Shown: positions 17,283 through 26,806, numbered from the stretch's first letter. The stretch is DNA of 64,000 bases from Desulfobacteraceae bacterium (GCA_011389935.1 JAABTJ010000005.1:1-64000), one strand, 5' to 3'. Numbers and translations are program-made. The notes: generated from the letters alone by a model not told the origin.

Positions 17283-18071
17283 ATGGTGAAAAAAGTGACC
17301 CCGGGCAAAAGGCGGTACTTACTGTTTTTACTCCTCCCCCTTTTGCTGCTCGCTACCGGCTTTTGGGCCTGCGGGATCCGCACATCCGATGATGCGCCCC
17401 CCGCGTCCGAATCCACCGCAAAACCACCCTCGCAAAGGGCCTATGAAGTCTTCGGCCGGCAATACAGGCCCATTGATTCGGCCGATGGGTTCCGGGAGCA
17501 GGGCGTGGCCTCCTGGTACGGGGTACCGTTTCACGGCAGGAAAGCATCCAGCGGCGAAGTCTATAACATGCACGCCAAAACGGCGGCGCATCCCAGTCTG
17601 CCGATGGGCACTTTTCTGCTGGTGCGCAACCTCGAAAACAACAAGAAAGTCATCGTTCGCATCAACGACCGGGGCCCTTTTGCCAAGGATCGCATCATAG
17701 ACCTTTCCTATCGGTCGGCCCAAATGATCGACATGATCCAAAACGGAACGGCCAAAGTGGAAATAACCGCCCTCGACCTCGACTCACCGGACGTTCAGGA
17801 GCGGGTAAAAACCGCTCACCCCGATTATTTTACGGGGGACTTCACGGTTCAGGTCGGTGCGTTTTCCGATAAAAACCGGGCCGAGGCCCTGCGCGACCAG
17901 CTGCAGGCATCTGAACCGGACGTATTTATCACCCGATCCTCCGTTGACGGACAAACGGTATACCGGGTCCGGGTCGGCCGGTTTACTTCCCTGGAAGATG
18001 CACAGCACGCCAAGCGCCGGCTGGTGAAAAACGGACATGAAAACGTCTTTGCCGTAAGTATGGACCAATAA
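17283..18071 (+). CDS. rlpA: RlpA-like septal lipoprotein with SPOR domain
   Basis: 262 residues. A lipoprotein signal ends at the Cys of TGFWACG (near residue 27). The RlpA double-psi beta-barrel follows with GVASWYGVPFHGRKASSGEVYNM and the conserved INDRGPFAKDRIIDLSYRSA segment containing catalytic-type Asp. A SPOR peptidoglycan-binding domain covers about residues 190-262 (FTVQVGAFSDKNRAEAL). RlpA proteins act on denuded septal glycan strands; some are lytic transglycosylases. It lies 10 bp after lon and 3 bp before recD2. Confidence 0.9.
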   Translation: MVKKVTPGKRRYLLFLLLPLLLLATGFWACGIRTSDDAPPASESTAKPPSQRAYEVFGRQYRPIDSADGFREQGVASWYGVPFHGRKASSGEVYNMHAKTAAHPSLPMGTFLLVRNLENNKKVIVRINDRGPFAKDRIIDLSYRSAQMIDMIQNGTAKVEITALDLDSPDVQERVKTAHPDYFTGDFTVQVGAFSDKNRAEALRDQLQASEPDVFITRSSVDGQTVYRVRVGRFTSLEDAQHAKRRLVKNGHENVFAVSMDQ

Positions 18072-18074
18072 CAA

Positions 18075-20306
18075 ATGTCCCGCGGCGGACCCGGACCGGC
18101 CATGATTGTTCTTGAAGGGCACCTCGAAAGCATCACCTTCCGAAACGAAGCCACGAAATATACGGTGGCGCGCTTCCATACCGGTGCCGCCGGCAAACCG
18201 GTGACGGTGGTCGGCTTCCTAAACAATGCGGTTGCCGGACAAGCCCTGAAGCTCACCGGCAAATGGGTCACCCACCCCCGCTACGGGCAGCAGTTTGACA
18301 TCGCTGCTTCGGAAATGACCGTTCCTGCAGGCGTCGACGGCATACGCGAATATCTCACGTCCGGCATTATCCGGGGCCTCGGGCCTGCCACTGTCGACAG
18401 AATCATCGGCCATTTCGGGGAAGACACCCTTACTATTATCAACCACGCACCGGAAAGACTCACGGAGGTCTGCGGCATCGGCAAGGCCAGGGGCGCCTCC
18501 ATTGCCGGACAGTGGCGCGATCACTGCACGGTTTCCGAAATCATGAACCTTCTCCAGCAGCATGGCATCAAAGGCGCCTACGGGCCAAAAATTTATAAAC
18601 GATACGGCGCCCAATCCATCGAAATCCTGACACAAACCCCCTACCGGCTGGCCGAAGAAATGGGAGGCACGGGTTTTACCATTGCGGATACCCTGGCCAG
18701 GCGCATGGGCGTCGCCCCCTGCGAAGCGGACCGGGCCCGCGCCTGCATCGACCATGTCTTACGGGAGGGAGCATCCGCGGGGCATGTCTTCCTTCCCCTT
18801 GACCGGATCATCCACAAAATGGGTATTCTGTTTGAAATCGATCCGGATACGACGGCAGAGGCCGTGGAAAGGCTTGCAGCGGAAGAAAAAATCATCATCG
18901 AAAACATCCCGGACCCGGGAAACGGCCGGCAAGATCTCCGGGGTGTATTTCTCCCCCCGCTTTACCATGCGGAAAAACAGATTGCGCAGCGGATTGCTGC
19001 AATGCAAACCGTTGCAATGGATCGCCTGCCCGTTGAAAAAGCCGGGCTTATGGCCCTGATCGAGGATCGGTTTTTGCTCAGACTATCCGACGGCCAGCGA
19101 CTGGCGCTTGAAACCGTTCTCTCCTCCCGTGTATCGGTGATAACCGGGGGGCCGGGCACCGGGAAAACGACCCTTATCAAGTCCATTGCCGCCGTATTTT
19201 CCGACAGGGGAAAGCGTGTATGCCTCGCAGCGCCGACCGGCCGTGCAGCAAGGCGAATTTCAGAGCTTACCCTGCGGCCGGCGCATACCATCCACAAGCT
19301 GCTGGGATTTCATTTTGCGTCGCAGCGCTTTGAAAAGAGCACGGACGACCCTGTCGACGCCGATGTAATCATCGTGGACGAAGCCTCCATGATCGATACA
19401 GTCCTGATGCATCAACTCGTTCTGGCCACCCGCTTGAACGCCCGGCTCATCCTTGTGGGGGACATGTTCCAGCTGCCGCCGGTCGGGCCGGGAAACATTT
19501 TATCCGACATCATCGAATCGGATACGGTTCCGGTCTGTCACCTCAATGAGATATTCCGGCAGGCGGGGGAAAGCCGGATTGTAACCAATGCCCACCGGAT
19601 CCGGGAGGGAATGATCCCTGAACTCGCACCATTTGACGATCCCGCAAAGCCGGTTTCCGAATTTGTGTTCATCGAGGCCGACACCCCTGAAATCATTGCA
19701 AGAAAAATCGTCGCACTGTGCACGGAGACGCTCCCCCGGGCATACGGCATAAGCCCTTGTCAAGACATACAGGTGCTCTCCCCGGTCCACAAGGGGGAGG
19801 CCGGAACCATCAACCTGAACGCCCTTCTCCAGGCGACCCTGAACCCGGCAGGGAAATCCATACCGGGCATGGTGCAACCATTCAAACCGGGCGACCGGGT
19901 CATGCATGTAAAAAACAATTACCAGAAAGAGGTGTTCAACGGCGACACGGGGATCGTCACCGGCGTGGACCCGGTAGGCCGGGAACTGACGGTGGACTTT
20001 TATGGACGTCGTGTCACCTACGCGCCGGAAGATATGGAGGAACTCACCCTGGGGTACGCCATAACCATACACAAATCCCAGGGATCGGAGTACCCTGCAG
20101 TGATCATGCCCGTGACCACCAAACATTACACGATGCTCCAGCGAAACCTTCTCTACACGGCGGTGACCCGTGCCAGAAGCGTCGTGGTCATGGTCGGCTC
20201 GCGCAAGGCGCTCTCCGTTGCCCTCAGGAACAACCGTCCCCAGCAGCGCCGAACAAGCCTTTCCGGCAGGCTCCGTGCCGCCTGCGGACATACGCTGTAC
20301 GCGTAA
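18075..20306 (+). CDS. recD2: RecD2-type ATP-dependent DNA helicase
   Basis: 743 residues, the expected length for RecD2 and longer than RecD of RecBCD. An N-terminal OB-like region is followed by helix-hairpin-helix segments (GLGPATVDRIIGHFG, VCGIGKARGASIAG), then the SF1B helicase core with Walker A GGPGTGKTTLIK, DEAS box (VDEASMIDTVLM), the GDMFQLPPVGPG motif, and the C-terminal TIHKSQGSEYP and TAVTRAR motifs. It is probably a stand-alone 5'-3' helicase in DNA repair. An alternative start at 18102 (MIVLEGHLE) is plausible since upstream residues look non-conserved. Confidence 0.92.
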   Translation: MSRGGPGPAMIVLEGHLESITFRNEATKYTVARFHTGAAGKPVTVVGFLNNAVAGQALKLTGKWVTHPRYGQQFDIAASEMTVPAGVDGIREYLTSGIIRGLGPATVDRIIGHFGEDTLTIINHAPERLTEVCGIGKARGASIAGQWRDHCTVSEIMNLLQQHGIKGAYGPKIYKRYGAQSIEILTQTPYRLAEEMGGTGFTIADTLARRMGVAPCEADRARACIDHVLREGASAGHVFLPLDRIIHKMGILFEIDPDTTAEAVERLAAEEKIIIENIPDPGNGRQDLRGVFLPPLYHAEKQIAQRIAAMQTVAMDRLPVEKAGLMALIEDRFLLRLSDGQRLALETVLSSRVSVITGGPGTGKTTLIKSIAAVFSDRGKRVCLAAPTGRAARRISELTLRPAHTIHKLLGFHFASQRFEKSTDDPVDADVIIVDEASMIDTVLMHQLVLATRLNARLILVGDMFQLPPVGPGNILSDIIESDTVPVCHLNEIFRQAGESRIVTNAHRIREGMIPELAPFDDPAKPVSEFVFIEADTPEIIARKIVALCTETLPRAYGISPCQDIQVLSPVHKGEAGTINLNALLQATLNPAGKSIPGMVQPFKPGDRVMHVKNNYQKEVFNGDTGIVTGVDPVGRELTVDFYGRRVTYAPEDMEELTLGYAITIHKSQGSEYPAVIMPVTTKHYTMLQRNLLYTAVTRARSVVVMVGSRKALSVALRNNRPQQRRTSLSGRLRAACGHTLYA

Positions 20307-20354
20307 CCGATACCGGAAAAAGCATCCGTCCCTGATACCCCCTGAAATACGGGA

Positions 20355-20383
20355 TTGAAATAAAATCATATTTTTGTCATAAT
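20355..20383 (+). promoter_or_regulatory. Candidate sigma-70 promoter for the SH3 anchor gene
   Basis: TTGAAA (20355-20360) and CATAAT (20378-20383) with exactly 17 bp between, about 57 bp upstream of the gene start at 20440. It lies in the only gap between recD2 and the SH3 gene. Confidence 0.55.
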
Positions 20384-20439
20384 TCATCTGACCCGTGACA
20401 TACCGGCAATCCTTTTGATCCTTTCGGAGCATGATAAAA

Positions 20440-21084
20440 ATGAAAAAAACAATCATTCTCGTTATTTTGATGGCTTTGTACCCTGTTTGGGCGTATGCCG
20501 AGACCCGCTATATAACCGATCATATTGAAATCAACCTCCGCTCCGGCCCCGGCGCAGAATACCGTATTATTCGCATGCTCGAATCCGGACAGAAAATCGA
20601 AGTGCTTGAAAACAAAAACAACTGGACCCGGGTGCAGGTTCCAGACGGCCCCGAAGGCTGGGTCTTCAGCCGGTATTTGCAGCGCAGCCCCGCAGCCAGA
20701 AGAAGCCTGCAGGCCCTCACAGCCAGGCTTGAACCGATTGAAGCGGAAAACGAATCCCTCCGGGCGGAAAACGAACGCCTGCTGATCATGAACCAGGAAA
20801 TTGCGGATCAACTCGAAAAAACCAAAAAAGAGTTGCAAGAAGCGGTTTCAGCCTATGAGCAGCTGCAGGAAAATTCCGCTGAATTCCTGAAAATCAAGGA
20901 AGAGCATGAAAATCTCAAGGTCCTGCTGGAAGAAAAAAAGAACCGGATAGAAGCACTCGAAAGCAAAATATCCGAACAATTCCTTTCCTCGGCGATCAAG
21001 TGGTTTCTCGCCGGTGCCGGTGTTTTGCTGATCGGTATACTGCTGGGAAACCGGGCGAAGAAAAAGCGTCCGGGCCTGCGTTAA
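20440..21084 (+). CDS. SH3 domain and C-terminal anchor protein (YgiM/TIGR04211-like)
   Basis: 214 residues. A signal peptide (about residues 1-20, ending AYA) is followed by a bacterial SH3b domain (ITDHIEINLRSGPGAEYRIIRML, GWVFSRYL), a long coiled coil (about 90-185), and a C-terminal membrane anchor with a positively charged tail (NRAKKKRPGLR). This order is that of the SH3-and-anchor family seen in E. coli YgiM. I use the ATG at 20440 because GGAG lies about 10 bp upstream; the ATG at 20431 is too close to it. Molecular role unknown, probably periplasmic peptidoglycan contact. Confidence 0.85.
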   Translation: MKKTIILVILMALYPVWAYAETRYITDHIEINLRSGPGAEYRIIRMLESGQKIEVLENKNNWTRVQVPDGPEGWVFSRYLQRSPAARRSLQALTARLEPIEAENESLRAENERLLIMNQEIADQLEKTKKELQEAVSAYEQLQENSAEFLKIKEEHENLKVLLEEKKNRIEALESKISEQFLSSAIKWFLAGAGVLLIGILLGNRAKKKRPGLR

Positions 21085-21105
21085 TACAATGAAAGCGACA
21101 AGCAG

Positions 21106-22737
21106 ATGGAGTTTCGATACGATTTTCTGGTCATTGGAAGCGGCATCGCCGGCTTGAGTTTTGCGCTGAAAGTTGCCGACCACGGCAGGGTCGCCGTGGT
21201 AACAAAAAAGAAGATCATGGAGAGTAATACCATGCGCGCCCAGGGCGGGATCGCGGCCGTACTGGACGCTGCCGACTCCTTCGACCTTCACATACAGGAC
21301 ACCCTATCCTCCGGAGACGGCATCTGCGATCCGGACGTAGTTGAAATGGTGGTAGAATCGGCCCCTGAAAGAATCCGCGAATTGATTGATATCGGCGTCG
21401 AGTTTACCCGAAGCGACGGCGGCAGCGACCTTTCCCTCGGAAGGGAAGGCGGGCATTCCCACAACCGGATCGTGCATGCAAAAGACCTGACCGGCCAGGC
21501 AGTGGAGGAATCCCTTGTAAAACGAGTGCTGCAGAACGAAAATATCCATGTTTACGAAGATCATATCGCCATCGACCTGATCACCCGCTCCACGCGCCTG
21601 AAGCGGGGGCTGATCATTACCACTCACGAGGATTATTGCTACGGCGCGTATGTCCTGGATCAAAACAGCGGCGATATCAATACATTTTTGGCCCGGTGCA
21701 CCATTTTGTCCACCGGTGGTTCCGGCAAGGTGTATGCATATACCAGCAATCCCGACGTGGCCACCGGCGACGGCATCGCCATAGCCTACCGCGCCGGGGC
21801 GCCCGTGGCCAATCTCGAGTTCGTTCAGTTTCACCCGACCTGCCTGTTTCACCCGAAAGCCAAAAATTTTCTCATATCCGAGACAGTGCGTGGAGAAGGC
21901 GGGGTTCTCAGGAATGGCCGGGGACGCGCCTTTATGGCGGAATACAGCCCCTTACAGGATCTGGCATGCCGTGACGTGGTTGCCCGTGCCATCGACCTGG
22001 AGATGAAAAAAAGCGGCGACGACTCGGTATTTCTCGATATCACCCACAAGGATGCCGATTTTATCAAATCCCGCTTTCCGCATCTCTACGGCAGCTGCCT
22101 TACATTCGGTTTCGACATGACCAAAGACCCCCTGCCGGTGGTTCCCGCAGCCCATTACATGTGCGGCGGCGTCGTGACCGACATTTTCGGCCAGACCAAT
22201 ATCAAGCACCTGTTCGCCATCGGTGAAACCGCCTGTACCGGTCTTCACGGCGCCAACCGCCTTGCCAGCAACTCGCTTCTGGAAGCCCTGGTCTATGCGC
22301 ACCAGGCCGGCCTAAAAGCCGTCGAACAAATCGAAAACGCCGATACGGAAGGCTCTGCTTCGGAAATCCCGGAGACGCCGCCATGGGATGATATGGGCAC
22401 CAGCGACAGCGACGAGGCCATTGTCATTGCCCATACCTGGGATGAAATCCGTCGGCTGATGTGGAATTACGTGGGAATCGTGCGCTCTGACAAGCGCCTG
22501 GCAAGGGCAAAGCGCCGCATCGATATCATCCAGGAGGAAATCCAGGAATATTACTGGAACTTCAGGGTTACCCGGGACCTGGTAGAACTCCGGAACATTG
22601 CCATCGTCGCGGAACTGATCATCCGCTGCGCCCGGCACCGCAAGGAAAGCCGGGGGCTGCACTTCAACATCGCATACCCGGGGAAACGGGACCGATGGAA
22701 AAAAGATACCATATTGCGGCGCCCGTTTGTGGGTTGA
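21106..22737 (+). CDS. nadB: L-aspartate oxidase
   Basis: 543 residues. NadB oxidises L-aspartate to iminoaspartate, the first step of de novo NAD synthesis, using fumarate or oxygen. The N-terminal FAD fold is GSGIAGLSFALK; family signatures MRAQGGIAAV, REGGHSHNRIVHAKDLTGQAV, QFHPTCLF and GLHGANRLASNSLLEALV are all present, with the helical C-terminal domain. It follows the SH3 gene by 21 bp and is convergent with a phosphoesterase gene whose stop is 3 bp away. nadA and nadC are not in the window. Distinguished from SdhA by these motifs and lack of an Sdh neighbourhood. Confidence 0.93.
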   Translation: MEFRYDFLVIGSGIAGLSFALKVADHGRVAVVTKKKIMESNTMRAQGGIAAVLDAADSFDLHIQDTLSSGDGICDPDVVEMVVESAPERIRELIDIGVEFTRSDGGSDLSLGREGGHSHNRIVHAKDLTGQAVEESLVKRVLQNENIHVYEDHIAIDLITRSTRLKRGLIITTHEDYCYGAYVLDQNSGDINTFLARCTILSTGGSGKVYAYTSNPDVATGDGIAIAYRAGAPVANLEFVQFHPTCLFHPKAKNFLISETVRGEGGVLRNGRGRAFMAEYSPLQDLACRDVVARAIDLEMKKSGDDSVFLDITHKDADFIKSRFPHLYGSCLTFGFDMTKDPLPVVPAAHYMCGGVVTDIFGQTNIKHLFAIGETACTGLHGANRLASNSLLEALVYAHQAGLKAVEQIENADTEGSASEIPETPPWDDMGTSDSDEAIVIAHTWDEIRRLMWNYVGIVRSDKRLARAKRRIDIIQEEIQEYYWNFRVTRDLVELRNIAIVAELIIRCARHRKESRGLHFNIAYPGKRDRWKKDTILRRPFVG

Positions 22738-22740
22738 TCA

Positions 22741-23388
22741 TCAGACCATTCTGGCGGCCGGTGCGGTTTTTCCGTCAGGACCGTCAAAATCAATCACGGC
22801 CCCGTTTGCGGCATCGGCAATGGAGCAATTGACCACAAGGGTGCTGCCGATTTTTTTGATCCCCGTGCCCTCGTGGATGTGCCCGCACAGCACCACCCGC
22901 GGCATACGGGCGGCAACGAGCCTTGCCACACCCTTGGAACCGGCGCACAGGCGGCCGATCACCCGGTCAAGCGTCCCGTACGGCGGTGGATGAACTACCA
23001 GGATGGTTTCCGAAGATATGATACGCGCCGCCTTTTCAAACAGCGCCTTTTCCCGAAGAGCGACCCGCGTTCTGAAGGGGATCGGCACGGCCCCGGATAT
23101 GCCCGAAAAAGAAAAACCACCAATATGAATTTGCCGCATATGAAGCGACGTGATATTTTCATATCTGACGAGGCATCGTTCGTGCCATGGCCGGTCGGAG
23201 TTTCCCAGGACCGCCAGAACGGGGATACCGATCTCGTTCAAAAGCGAAAAAACACGGTGGGGGTTGACATAATTACAGATATCCCCCGCCACAACGAGAA
23301 CATCCGGGTCGTGTTCCCTGACCCCTGCACGTAGGCGTTCGATCCGTGATGGCTTTGCATGAATATCAGCGACTGCATATAGGCGCAT
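22741..23388 (-). CDS. Calcineurin-like metallophosphoesterase (YfcE/MJ0936-like)
   Basis: 215 residues from the ATG at 23388, which has AAGGAG upstream. The dinuclear metal motifs are in order: AVADIHAKP, VVAGDICNY, VLGNSDRP, VVHPPPYG and CGHIHEGTG. It is therefore a hydrolase of phosphoester bonds in the cytoplasm; the substrate is unknown. The open frame extends upstream to 23421 without a better start. It is divergent from the nqr operon. Confidence 0.85.
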   Translation of the reverse strand: MRLYAVADIHAKPSRIERLRAGVREHDPDVLVVAGDICNYVNPHRVFSLLNEIGIPVLAVLGNSDRPWHERCLVRYENITSLHMRQIHIGGFSFSGISGAVPIPFRTRVALREKALFEKAARIISSETILVVHPPPYGTLDRVIGRLCAGSKGVARLVAARMPRVVLCGHIHEGTGIKKIGSTLVVNCSIADAANGAVIDFDGPDGKTAPAARMV

Positions 23389-23414
23389 GGCTGCTCCTTG
23401 ACACCAGCGTATAC

Positions 23415-23443
23415 TTGACACCGGGCAAAATTGCCAGCATTAT
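23415..23443 (+). promoter_or_regulatory. Candidate upstream promoter of the nqr operon
   Basis: TTGACA (23415-23420), 17 bp, CATTAT (23438-23443). It lies 72 bp before the nqrA start and may act together with the stronger match downstream. Confidence 0.35.
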
Positions 23444-23461
23444 TTCAAAAAGGCCCGGCGC

Positions 23462-23490
23462 TTGCAACTGATTTGAAGCGGGACTATAAT
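23462..23490 (+). promoter_or_regulatory. Candidate main sigma-70 promoter of the nqr operon
   Basis: TTGCAA (23462-23467) and a perfect TATAAT (23485-23490) with 17 bp between. Transcription would start near 23497, giving a leader of about 20 nt and supporting the nqrA start at 23516 rather than an in-frame ATG at 23489 that lies in the -10 box. Confidence 0.6.
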
Positions 23491-23515
23491 GGTGGTTCAG
23501 AAACAGGAAGCGATT

Positions 23516-24871
23516 ATGCAGATAAAAACCGTTTCGACAAAAAAAATCCTCGGAATCCCCGTTGCCGGTGTACCGGGTATGGATATTGAAGAAGGGGCGC
23601 CGCTCACATCCGTGGCCGCGCTGCCGGACAAAATCCCGCTTATCAAGCCCCGCCTCCTCGTCAAAAAAGGGGATCACGTGAAAATCGGCTCCCCCCTTTT
23701 TGAGGACAAGGGGAACCCGAAGCTCCGGTTTCTCTCCCCCGGCGGCGGAACCATTGCCGATATTGGATACGGCCAGCGCCGGGTTATCACGCGCATTGTT
23801 GTTGAAACCGATAAGGCGGAAGAATACGAATCCTTTGACCCCATTGACGAAAAAAAATTAAGGGAACAGGATCCCGGCAGCCTCATGGAAGCGATGATGG
23901 AACGAGGGCTGTGGCCCCTTATCCGGAGCCTGCCGTACCGGGCGATTGCCGCCCCGGATGAAAAACCCGCCTCCCTGTGGGTCTGCCTGGATCCCGCAGA
24001 CCCTTTCCAGGTCCCATCTGGGGTATATCTCAAAGGCAATGAAGCCCGTTTTGCATTTGGCATCCGGATTCTTGAAAAAATGGGCGCCCCGGTGTTCGTT
24101 TGCGAAAGCGAACAGGCGCCGGTGGAAGACGACAGGATCGCATCTTTGATCACCCACCGGGTATCCGGGGCCTATCCGGCCGAGGATCCCGGGGTTGTCC
24201 TGTATCACACCAAAAAAACGGCCGAGGAAAACCGGGCATGGTTCGTAAAGGGGCAGGACGTGCTTTTGATTGCCGAAGGCATGGCAACCGGCCGCTATCC
24301 GACTTCCCGGATCGTTGCGGTATCCGCGTCGGCCAACGGGGATGCATCCGGCAACCGGTGCGTGAAAACCCGACTCGGGGCGCCCCTTGCCGCGTTGGTG
24401 AAAAATCCGCAAACCGCCGCGGGGCGTCGATGGATCATGGGCGGCCTGTTCCAGGGGCATACCACCGTCCCGGAAGACTATATGGGCTTTTACGAAACCT
24501 CGCTCACCCTGATCGAAGAGGCAACCGATCCGGAACTGTTCGGATTTCTGCGCCCCGGGCTGTATAAACCGACGGCCTCGCGGGCATTTTTGTACGCCCT
24601 GCACAAAAAGCATTTTACGGCAAAAGCCGACTTGAGGGGGGAGGAGCGCGCCTGCATCAACTGCGGCAAGTGCGAGCAGGTATGCCCGGTCGACATCATG
24701 GTGCAGTTTACCTACAAGTGCATTTACGCCGGGGAAATCGAGGAGGCGCTCCTGCACGGCCTGCTGGACTGCGTGGAATGCGGCCTTTGCTCCTACGTCT
24801 GCCCCGCGAAAATCGAACTGGCCGAAACCCTTAAAACCACCCGGCACGATTACTACCAGGATCGGATTTGA
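23516..24871 (+). CDS. nqrA: Na+-translocating NADH:quinone reductase subunit A with RnfC-like double [4Fe-4S] motif
   Basis: 451 residues. NqrA is the peripheral cytoplasmic subunit of Na+-NQR that takes part in quinone reduction. The body matches NqrA: N-terminal IPVAGVPG segment, LFEDKGNPKLRFLSPGGGTI, and GLWPLIRSLPYRAI. Unlike the Vibrio protein, whose C-terminus keeps only a relic Cys pair, this one has two complete CxxCxxCxxxCP motifs, at about residues 380-391 and 419-430, the arrangement found in RnfC. The start at 23516 has AGGAAG upstream and follows a promoter match. It is the first gene of nqrABCDEF. RnfC is excluded as a name by the following NqrB-F order and NqrF flavodehydrogenase. 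Confidence 0.9.
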   Translation: MQIKTVSTKKILGIPVAGVPGMDIEEGAPLTSVAALPDKIPLIKPRLLVKKGDHVKIGSPLFEDKGNPKLRFLSPGGGTIADIGYGQRRVITRIVVETDKAEEYESFDPIDEKKLREQDPGSLMEAMMERGLWPLIRSLPYRAIAAPDEKPASLWVCLDPADPFQVPSGVYLKGNEARFAFGIRILEKMGAPVFVCESEQAPVEDDRIASLITHRVSGAYPAEDPGVVLYHTKKTAEENRAWFVKGQDVLLIAEGMATGRYPTSRIVAVSASANGDASGNRCVKTRLGAPLAALVKNPQTAAGRRWIMGGLFQGHTTVPEDYMGFYETSLTLIEEATDPELFGFLRPGLYKPTASRAFLYALHKKHFTAKADLRGEERACINCGKCEQVCPVDIMVQFTYKCIYAGEIEEALLHGLLDCVECGLCSYVCPAKIELAETLKTTRHDYYQDRI

Positions 24872-24874
24872 CCT

Positions 24875-26071
24875 ATGGGGCGAATCGAAAAGCCATTTCG
24901 CAGAATATTTGACCGGGCCCGCCCGTATTTTGAAACCGGGGGGCGCATGGAGCGGCTGAAGCCGTTTTTCGAGGCCACGGAAACGTTTTTCCTCTACCCG
25001 GCGATACCCGTAAAGAACAAACCCTTCATCCGCGACAGCCTTGACCTGAAACGCTACATGAGCATCGTTCTGGCAGCGCTCATGCCGCCTTTTCTTTTCG
25101 GCATATACAATACGGGATATCACGCCAGAAACGCGTCCGGGTTGAGCACTGATTTTCTGTCGGTCTTTGGCGAAGGACTTGTCATCGTGCTGCCCATCGT
25201 GATCGTTTCTTACGGTGTCGGGCTTTTCTGGGAGGGGCTTTTTGCGGTCATCCGCAGGCACCCTGTCAGCGAAGGGTTTTTGGTCACCGGACTTTTGTTC
25301 CCCCTGACGCTGCCGCCCACCGTTCCCCTCTGGCAAGTGGCCGCAGGCATCACCTTCGGGGTCGTCATCGGCAAGGAAGTCTTCGGCGGAACCGGCCGCA
25401 ACCTGTTCAACCCGGCGCTGACCGCCCGGGCGTTCATCTTTTTCGCATACCCGGTCCAGATGAGCGGAGAGCGGGTATGGATCGCGGTCAGGGAAACCGC
25501 CGGAAACGCCGTTGATGCCGTCAGCGGCGCAACCCCGCTGGCCGTTGCCGCGCTGGCCGAACCCAAAGCGCGCATCGAGGCCGTTTTCGCCGACAGCGGG
25601 TACACCTTTCAGACCCTTTTCTTCGGCAACCACATCGGCAGCATCGGCGAAACATCCGCATTCTGCATGCTTATTGGCGCCTTGATCCTGCTTGCAACCG
25701 GTATCGCCAGTTACCGCATCATGGCGGGCGGCGTCATCGGGGTTTTGGCAACCGGCCTGCTCTTCAATTTTTTCGCAGCGCCCGACCTGCCGGCATGGTT
25801 TTCCATAAACCCCCTCTATCACCTGGTAACGGGCGGATTTGCCTTCGGCATCGTTTACATGGCGACAGACCCGGTCACCGCCCCCGGCACCGATACATCC
25901 AAATGGATATACGGCTTCCTGATCGGCGGCGTCGCGGTGCTGATACGGGTAGTGAACCCGGCATTCCCCGAAGGCGTCATGCTTGCGATTCTGTTTATGA
26001 ACATCTTTTCGCCCCTTATGGAATATACGGAAACCCGCCTTCGTATCCGAAGGAGAATTCCCAATGTCTGA
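24875..26071 (+). CDS. nqrB: Na+-NQR subunit B
   Basis: 398 residues, about ten membrane segments. NqrB carries riboflavin and a covalent FMN and forms part of the Na+ path. The FMN attachment motif SGAT is visible in DAVSGATPLAVAAL. The first 60 or so residues are cytoplasmic, as in the family. It begins 3 bp after nqrA and overlaps nqrC by 8 bp. Attachment of FMN needs ApbE, which is not encoded in the window. Confidence 0.95.
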   Translation: MGRIEKPFRRIFDRARPYFETGGRMERLKPFFEATETFFLYPAIPVKNKPFIRDSLDLKRYMSIVLAALMPPFLFGIYNTGYHARNASGLSTDFLSVFGEGLVIVLPIVIVSYGVGLFWEGLFAVIRRHPVSEGFLVTGLLFPLTLPPTVPLWQVAAGITFGVVIGKEVFGGTGRNLFNPALTARAFIFFAYPVQMSGERVWIAVRETAGNAVDAVSGATPLAVAALAEPKARIEAVFADSGYTFQTLFFGNHIGSIGETSAFCMLIGALILLATGIASYRIMAGGVIGVLATGLLFNFFAAPDLPAWFSINPLYHLVTGGFAFGIVYMATDPVTAPGTDTSKWIYGFLIGGVAVLIRVVNPAFPEGVMLAILFMNIFSPLMEYTETRLRIRRRIPNV

Positions 26072-26804
26072 TATGGCAAAATCCATCCTCTTTGCCGTGG
26101 GCATGTGCATCGTGCTGGGCCTTTTACTGACGACGGCGGCCACCGCCCTTCAGCCCCTTCAGCAGAAGAATATGGAAATCAACCGGAAAAAGAACGTTCT
26201 TCTGTCCGTTGATCTGGTATCGCGGGACGGAAAATACACCCACGAGGAAATAACGACCCTCTATGATGAAAAAATCGACCTTTTCGGCGCCACGCAAACC
26301 GGTGCCATCGTGGAAGAGAACAAAATCGACAGGGAGCCGGTGCTCCCCATCTATCTGTATATTGAAGACGATACCATCCAGGCGTATATCGTTCCCATCG
26401 ACACCCAGGGCGTGTGGGGGATGATCAGCGGCTACCTGGCCATCGAGGATGACGGATCCACCGTCAGGGGGTTTACCATCACCCGGCACTCGGAAACGCC
26501 CGGACTTGGCGGTGAAATCGAGCGCCAGTGGTTCCAGGAAAACTTCGAGGGGAAGAAGATCGTGAACAAGCACGGCACTTTCGTGTCCGTGCGGGTCGCC
26601 CGGGGAGAAGTGGAGCGCCAGGTTCCCGAGGAGGAGAAACCCCATTACGTGGACGGCATCAGCGGCGCAACACTGACCGGCAAATACCTGTCCGAAGGGC
26701 TCAAACAGGTTCTTTCCCGGTATGAACCCGTATCCATAAGGTTTCGGGACAACCGGATCGAAAAGCCCGGCCGATCAAAGAAACGGGCAAAAGGGGATTT
26801 ATAG
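26064..26804 (+). CDS. nqrC: Na+-NQR subunit C
   Basis: 246 residues. A single N-terminal membrane helix anchors a periplasmic FMN-binding domain. The covalent FMN motif SGATLT occurs in YVDGISGATLTGKYLS near residue 205, and GLGGEIERQWF is conserved. It overlaps nqrB by 8 bp and ends 2 bp before nqrD, so translation is probably coupled. The C-terminal basic stretch after residue 220 is an added tail of unknown meaning. Confidence 0.95.
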   Translation: MSDMAKSILFAVGMCIVLGLLLTTAATALQPLQQKNMEINRKKNVLLSVDLVSRDGKYTHEEITTLYDEKIDLFGATQTGAIVEENKIDREPVLPIYLYIEDDTIQAYIVPIDTQGVWGMISGYLAIEDDGSTVRGFTITRHSETPGLGGEIERQWFQENFEGKKIVNKHGTFVSVRVARGEVERQVPEEEKPHYVDGISGATLTGKYLSEGLKQVLSRYEPVSIRFRDNRIEKPGRSKKRAKGDL

Positions 26805-26806
26805 CG

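Noticed and set aside
23858-26143. 761-codon minus-strand frame opposite nqrA-nqrC
   Set aside because: The plus strand encodes conserved Nqr subunits; the minus frame is low-complexity, with no motif.
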